A DNA stretch of 64,000 nt from CAWDLX01 sp963753485. Lineage in GTDB: Bacteria; Actinomycetota; Actinomycetes; Mycobacteriales; Micromonosporaceae. The first letter of the stretch is position 1. Each line of letters starts with the position of its first letter. The stretch is taken from contig CAVWCL010000008.1 of NCBI GenBank assembly GCA_963753485.1, forward strand, positions 248,001 to 312,000, read 5' to 3'. Made by a program: the position numbers and the translations under genes. Shown here piece after piece: positions 60,676 through 64,000 of this stretch. The notes below the pieces were generated by a model that did not search any database, was not told the origin of the DNA, and saw nothing but the letters and a program-made list of their open reading frames with translations.

Positions 60676-62505
60676 ATGACCGACGCGAGGTGGCAGGGCC
60701 GGGCACGCGATGCCGACGCCACCGTGATCATGCCGGGCACCAAGACCGACGCCGACGCCACCGACGTGCTGCCGACCGTGAACCCGGGGTCGGCCGGCAG
60801 CATCGGCTACGAGGTGGACCCGTCCGCGGTCACCGCCGAACACGCGATCATCCCGAGTGGGAGCTCACTCATCGGCGACACCGGAGCCGCGGTCGCCCGC
60901 CACGGCGCGGTGATGGCGGCCGGCAGCATCGTGAGCCGGATCACCGGCTTCGTCCGCACCGCGGCGATCGGGGCCGCGATCGGGGCGGCGGCCGTCGGCA
61001 ACGACTACAACCTCGCGAACACCCTGCCGGGCATGGTCTACGAGCTGCTCCTGGGCGGCGTGCTCGCCAGTGTGGTGGTGCCGTTGCTGGTCCGTGCGCG
61101 AACCCGCGACACCGATCGCGGTGAGGCGTACACGCAACGGCTGCTCAGCCTGGCCGCGATCTTCCTCGCCGGGGCCACGGCCGTGGCCGTGGCCTGTGCG
61201 CCCCTGTTCACCCGGTTGCTGCGCAACAGCGCCACCACGTCGGCCGATCAGCACCTGATCACGACGCTGTCGTACCTGCTGCTCCCCATGATCTTCTTCT
61301 ACGGGATGGCCGCTCTCTTCGCCGCCGTCCTCAATACCCGCGGGCATTTCGCGATGCCGATGTGGGCGCCGATCCTGAACAACCTGGTGGTCATCGGCAT
61401 GGCGGCCACCTTCGTCTTCCTTCCCGGCGCTCACCCGCCAACCGCGGCGGCGCTCACCCCGACGCAGGTGATCGTGCTCGGGCTCGGCACCACGCTTGGC
61501 ATCGTCGTCCAGGCGAGCGGCTTGTGGCCGGTACTGCGCCGGGTCGGGTTCCGGTGGCGGTGGCGGTGGGACTTCCGTCAGCTGCGCTTGCGCGAGCTGG
61601 CCCGGGTCGGCTCCTGGATGCTCGTCTATGTCGTGGTCAGCCAGCTCGCCGTGGTGGTGATTCTCAAGCTGGCCCAGCTGGCCGCGGACCGAGGTGCCCT
61701 CGCCGGCCAGAGCGTGCCGGGCCCGGCCATCTTCAACAACGCGTTCCTGATTTTCATGATGGCGCACGGCATCGTCGCCGTCTCCATCATCACGGCGCTC
61801 ATGCCGCGGATGGCCGCCGCAGCGGCCGAAAACCGCCCGGGCGACCTGACCTATCAGCTGTCGCTCGGCACCCGGCTGACCGCGGTCATCCTGCTTCCGG
61901 CGACCGCGGCGTATCTGGTTCTCGGCCGGCCCTTGGCGGTCACCCTCTTCGAGTGGCGCAGCTACAGCCATCAGCAGGCGCTCGACACCGGGTGGGTGAT
62001 CGCGGTCGCCGGCCTGGGCCTGGTGCCGTTCGCCATCAGCCAGCTTCAACTCTTCGCGTTCTACGCGATGCCGGACACCAAGACGCCGGCCGTGGTCAAC
62101 CTGCCGGTCGTGGCTACCCGCATCGCGGTCGACGTCCTGCTCTATCTCGCCCTGCCGGTGGCCTGGGTCGCGGCCGGCCTGATGGCCGGCAACGCGGTCT
62201 CCTTCGTGCTGGCGGCCGCTATCGGCTACCTGCTGCTGCGCCGGCGGATCGGCCGGCTCGGGCTGGCCCAGGTGCTGGCTACCGTCGGCCGGCTCGCCCT
62301 GGCCGCGGCCATCGCGGCGGTGCCGGCCGGCCTGGTCGTCATCCTGGGCGTGCGGGCCTGGGGCGACGGCAAGGTGCCGAGCGTCGTCGAGCTCGGCCTG
62401 GGCGCGATCGTGCTCGTGGTCTGCTACCTGCTCGCGGCACTCGCCCTTCGCGTGCGGGAGGTCAGGGAACTGGGCGCGGTGGTACGGGGCCGGTTAAGTC
62501 GCTGA
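60676..62505 (+). CDS. murJ: Lipid II flippase MurJ
   Basis: A 609-residue MurJ/MviN: cytoplasmic tail (1-80), then about 14 transmembrane helices beginning at VMAAGSIVSRITGFVRTAAIG. Conserved positions include NNLVVIG, and the helix-7 region (SWMLVYVVVSQLAVVVILKLAQL). It moves lipid II across the membrane for wall synthesis. In mycobacteria the same protein carries a C-terminal pseudokinase; here the pseudokinase is encoded separately 275 bp downstream. ATG 60676 may be near a TATAAG box. Confidence 0.95.
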   Translation: MTDARWQGRARDADATVIMPGTKTDADATDVLPTVNPGSAGSIGYEVDPSAVTAEHAIIPSGSSLIGDTGAAVARHGAVMAAGSIVSRITGFVRTAAIGAAIGAAAVGNDYNLANTLPGMVYELLLGGVLASVVVPLLVRARTRDTDRGEAYTQRLLSLAAIFLAGATAVAVACAPLFTRLLRNSATTSADQHLITTLSYLLLPMIFFYGMAALFAAVLNTRGHFAMPMWAPILNNLVVIGMAATFVFLPGAHPPTAAALTPTQVIVLGLGTTLGIVVQASGLWPVLRRVGFRWRWRWDFRQLRLRELARVGSWMLVYVVVSQLAVVVILKLAQLAADRGALAGQSVPGPAIFNNAFLIFMMAHGIVAVSIITALMPRMAAAAAENRPGDLTYQLSLGTRLTAVILLPATAAYLVLGRPLAVTLFEWRSYSHQQALDTGWVIAVAGLGLVPFAISQLQLFAFYAMPDTKTPAVVNLPVVATRIAVDVLLYLALPVAWVAAGLMAGNAVSFVLAAAIGYLLLRRRIGRLGLAQVLATVGRLALAAAIAAVPAGLVVILGVRAWGDGKVPSVVELGLGAIVLVVCYLLAALALRVREVRELGAVVRGRLSR

Positions 62506-62780
62506 ATCCGCGCGTCCCTCCCGCGAGCGCGGCAGGGCGCGGTTAGGGTGAGTTCAACGTCCAACCCTCGAGCCGGCAGCGCAAACATGGTCGCTGGACG
62601 TGGCGGTCGGTGCGGGGCACCCTGGAAGCGGGGCCATGTGTGCCCCTTGGGGGGTTTCGCGGGCTATGGTCAGCCACAGGCGTGTCTCGGCGTGCTCACG
62701 CTGCGGTCACGTGCTCACGCGCTACGTCGGGACCTGAGCTATGGTCACGTGGGGCGACGCAGGTCCGACGAGGAGGACGG

Positions 62781-64000
62781 GTGAGCCACCAAGGTGGAGA
62801 GCGTCCGGACGCCGGTTTCGCGGCGGGCGCGCCAAGCGTCATGACCTTCGGTGCGGTTGCCGTCGGCGACCTGCTCGCGGGACGCTACCGTCTCGATGAG
62901 CACGTCGACACCGACTCGGCCGGACGCCAGATCTGGCGCGGCATGGACACCGTCCTGCGTCGACCGGTCGCGCTGGTGATCCGCCAGCCCGGCGGCGAGT
63001 CGGCCGCCGGCATGCTGACCACCGCCGTCGCCGCCAGCCGGCTGGTGCACCCGCACATCGTGTCGGTCTACGACGCGTTCGACGAGGGGCACCGCGCCTA
63101 CCTGGTCCGCGAGTGGGTCCCAGGCGTTTCGCTGCGCGACGTTCTGCGGCAGGCGCCGTTGGACGCCGAGCGGACGACACTCGTCGTGCACGCGATCGCC
63201 GAGGCGGTCGCGGCCCTGCACGCGGCCGGCATCGTGCACGGCAACGTTCACCCGGGAACGATCCTCGTCGCCGACGACGGGCGGGTCGTGCTGACCGACA
63301 CGCACGCGGACGGCCACGCCGATGCCGGCTCGGACGTGCGTGCGCTCGGCGCCGTCCTCTACGCCTGCCTCACCTCTCATTGGCCGTACGCCGAGGCCGG
63401 TCACTCCACGCTGCCCGACGCGGTGCGCGACAGCGCCGGCCGGCTCGCCAGCCCGCGTCAGGTACGCGGCGGGATTCCGCGGTACCTGGACGATGTCGCC
63501 ACCGAGCTGCTCGACCCCCGCACGCCTCCTCCGGCCGCCGCCACATTGGCCGCGGAGTTCGCCCGGCTCGCCACTCAGGGCACGGACGCAGACTACGAGG
63601 AGAGCGCCGGACCCATGGGGTTCGGCGGCGGCGATGGCCACGGCCGGCGGCGGGCCGGCGGCAAGCTCGCCCTCGGGGTCGCGGTTCTTGCTGCGATCGC
63701 GGTCACTGGCGCGCTCGCCGGTGTCCGGTTGCTCGGCGGCAGTCCCAACGCCGGCGAGACCACGCCCGCCGCGGTGACCAGCCCAAGCTCCCCAACCTCG
63801 ACCAACCAGCCCGGCCCCGCTATCAAGATCGATCCTAGCCGGGTACGGATCGTGGACCCACCACGCGGCGACGGTAAGGAACTTGACGGTGCTGCGCTCG
63901 CCGTCGACGGGCACCCGAACACCGGCTGGTCGACCGATAACTACAACCAGCCGTACTTCGGCGGCAGCAAGCCCGGCGGGGGCATCAAGCCCGGCATGGG
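62781..64000 (+). CDS. MurJ-associated pseudokinase with extracellular domain (partial)
   Basis: 406 codons are visible and the frame runs off the window. A kinase-fold domain (about 25-275) lacks all catalytic motifs: VAVK is VALVI, HRD is HGN (IVHGNVHPGTIL), and DFG is DTH. A membrane helix (LALGVAVLAAIAVTGALAGV, about 295-316) and a discoidin-like extracellular start (DGHPNTGWSTDNYNQP) follow. This is the Rv3910 C-terminal half of M. tuberculosis as a separate gene. AGGAGG is 4 nt before the GTG at 62781. It likely scaffolds FhaA-like regulation of MurJ. Confidence 0.9.
   Translation, partial: MSHQGGERPDAGFAAGAPSVMTFGAVAVGDLLAGRYRLDEHVDTDSAGRQIWRGMDTVLRRPVALVIRQPGGESAAGMLTTAVAASRLVHPHIVSVYDAFDEGHRAYLVREWVPGVSLRDVLRQAPLDAERTTLVVHAIAEAVAALHAAGIVHGNVHPGTILVADDGRVVLTDTHADGHADAGSDVRALGAVLYACLTSHWPYAEAGHSTLPDAVRDSAGRLASPRQVRGGIPRYLDDVATELLDPRTPPPAAATLAAEFARLATQGTDADYEESAGPMGFGGGDGHGRRRAGGKLALGVAVLAAIAVTGALAGVRLLGGSPNAGETTPAAVTSPSSPTSTNQPGPAIKIDPSRVRIVDPPRGDGKELDGAALAVDGHPNTGWSTDNYNQPYFGGSKPGGGIKPGM

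Noticed and set aside
62548..62784. A 78-codon frame between murJ and the pseudokinase gene
   Set aside because: It lacks a good ribosome-binding site and a conserved pattern, and overlaps the pseudokinase start.

Overview
The window is from a very high-GC actinobacterium, most likely a member of the Micromonosporaceae (Micromonospora/Actinoplanes type). The reasons are the G/C-ending codon use, many GTG and TTG starts, several probable leaderless genes with a TANNNT box 5-9 nt before the start codon, and a right half that follows the gene order near oriC known from Mycobacterium tuberculosis (ino1, padR, DUF5318, ponA1, GT87 protein, rpsF, ssb, rpsR, rplI, dnaB), followed by the CCA-adding enzyme, murJ and its pseudokinase partner. 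By that synteny oriC should lie beyond the right edge. I see no prophage, insertion sequence, CRISPR array, tRNA or rRNA.

Layout. 1-2.5 kb: two adjacent dynamin-like GTPases separated by a tandem 38-bp element. 2.6-7.8 kb: lipoprotein, dimethylargininase with a divergent Lrp/AsnC regulator, beta-propeller lipoprotein, YbjN-like chaperone. 7.9-10.6 kb: moaC, mog, moeA, moaE. 10.6-16 kb: LppU-like protein, a PHP/endonuclease Q-like plus UvrD helicase fusion, metallophosphoesterase. 16.2-21.2 kb: moaD, moaA, fructosamine kinase-like gene, GNAT acetyltransferase, DUF4192, fdhD. 21.2-28.6 kb: a seven-gene minus-strand operon with two membrane-fusion adaptors, a two-component system, a MacB-type ABC exporter and an anchored accessory protein, closed by a perfect hairpin. 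28.8-34.2 kb: lipoprotein, mobA, DUF6457, a GT-C membrane protein, MFS exporter, phosphoribosyltransferase. 34.2-42 kb: dnaB with two inteins, a DnaA-box cluster, vWA lipoprotein, rplI-rpsR-ssb-rpsF. 42-55 kb: endonuclease IV-like gene, two large membrane proteins, and three paralogous class A penicillin-binding proteins, one with both active sites eroded. 55-64 kb: padR-ino1, ogt, MFS, CCA-adding enzyme, murJ and a pseudokinase running off the window.

Two themes link the genes. Molybdenum cofactor synthesis (moaA, moaC, moaD, moaE, mog, moeA, mobA, fdhD) is spread over 8-30 kb with no molybdoenzyme present. Cell-envelope growth (PBPs, GT-C proteins, MurJ and its pseudokinase, inositol-phosphate synthase) dominates 42-64 kb next to the replication and ribosomal genes.

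The most unusual signal is a short dispersed element at three loci (five units). Each unit holds its own ATG, a mini-ORF of the form MTADxLxxxE, an internal Shine-Dalgarno GGAGG and usually a TGA overlapping the next ATG. It looks like a mobile translational-coupling cassette.
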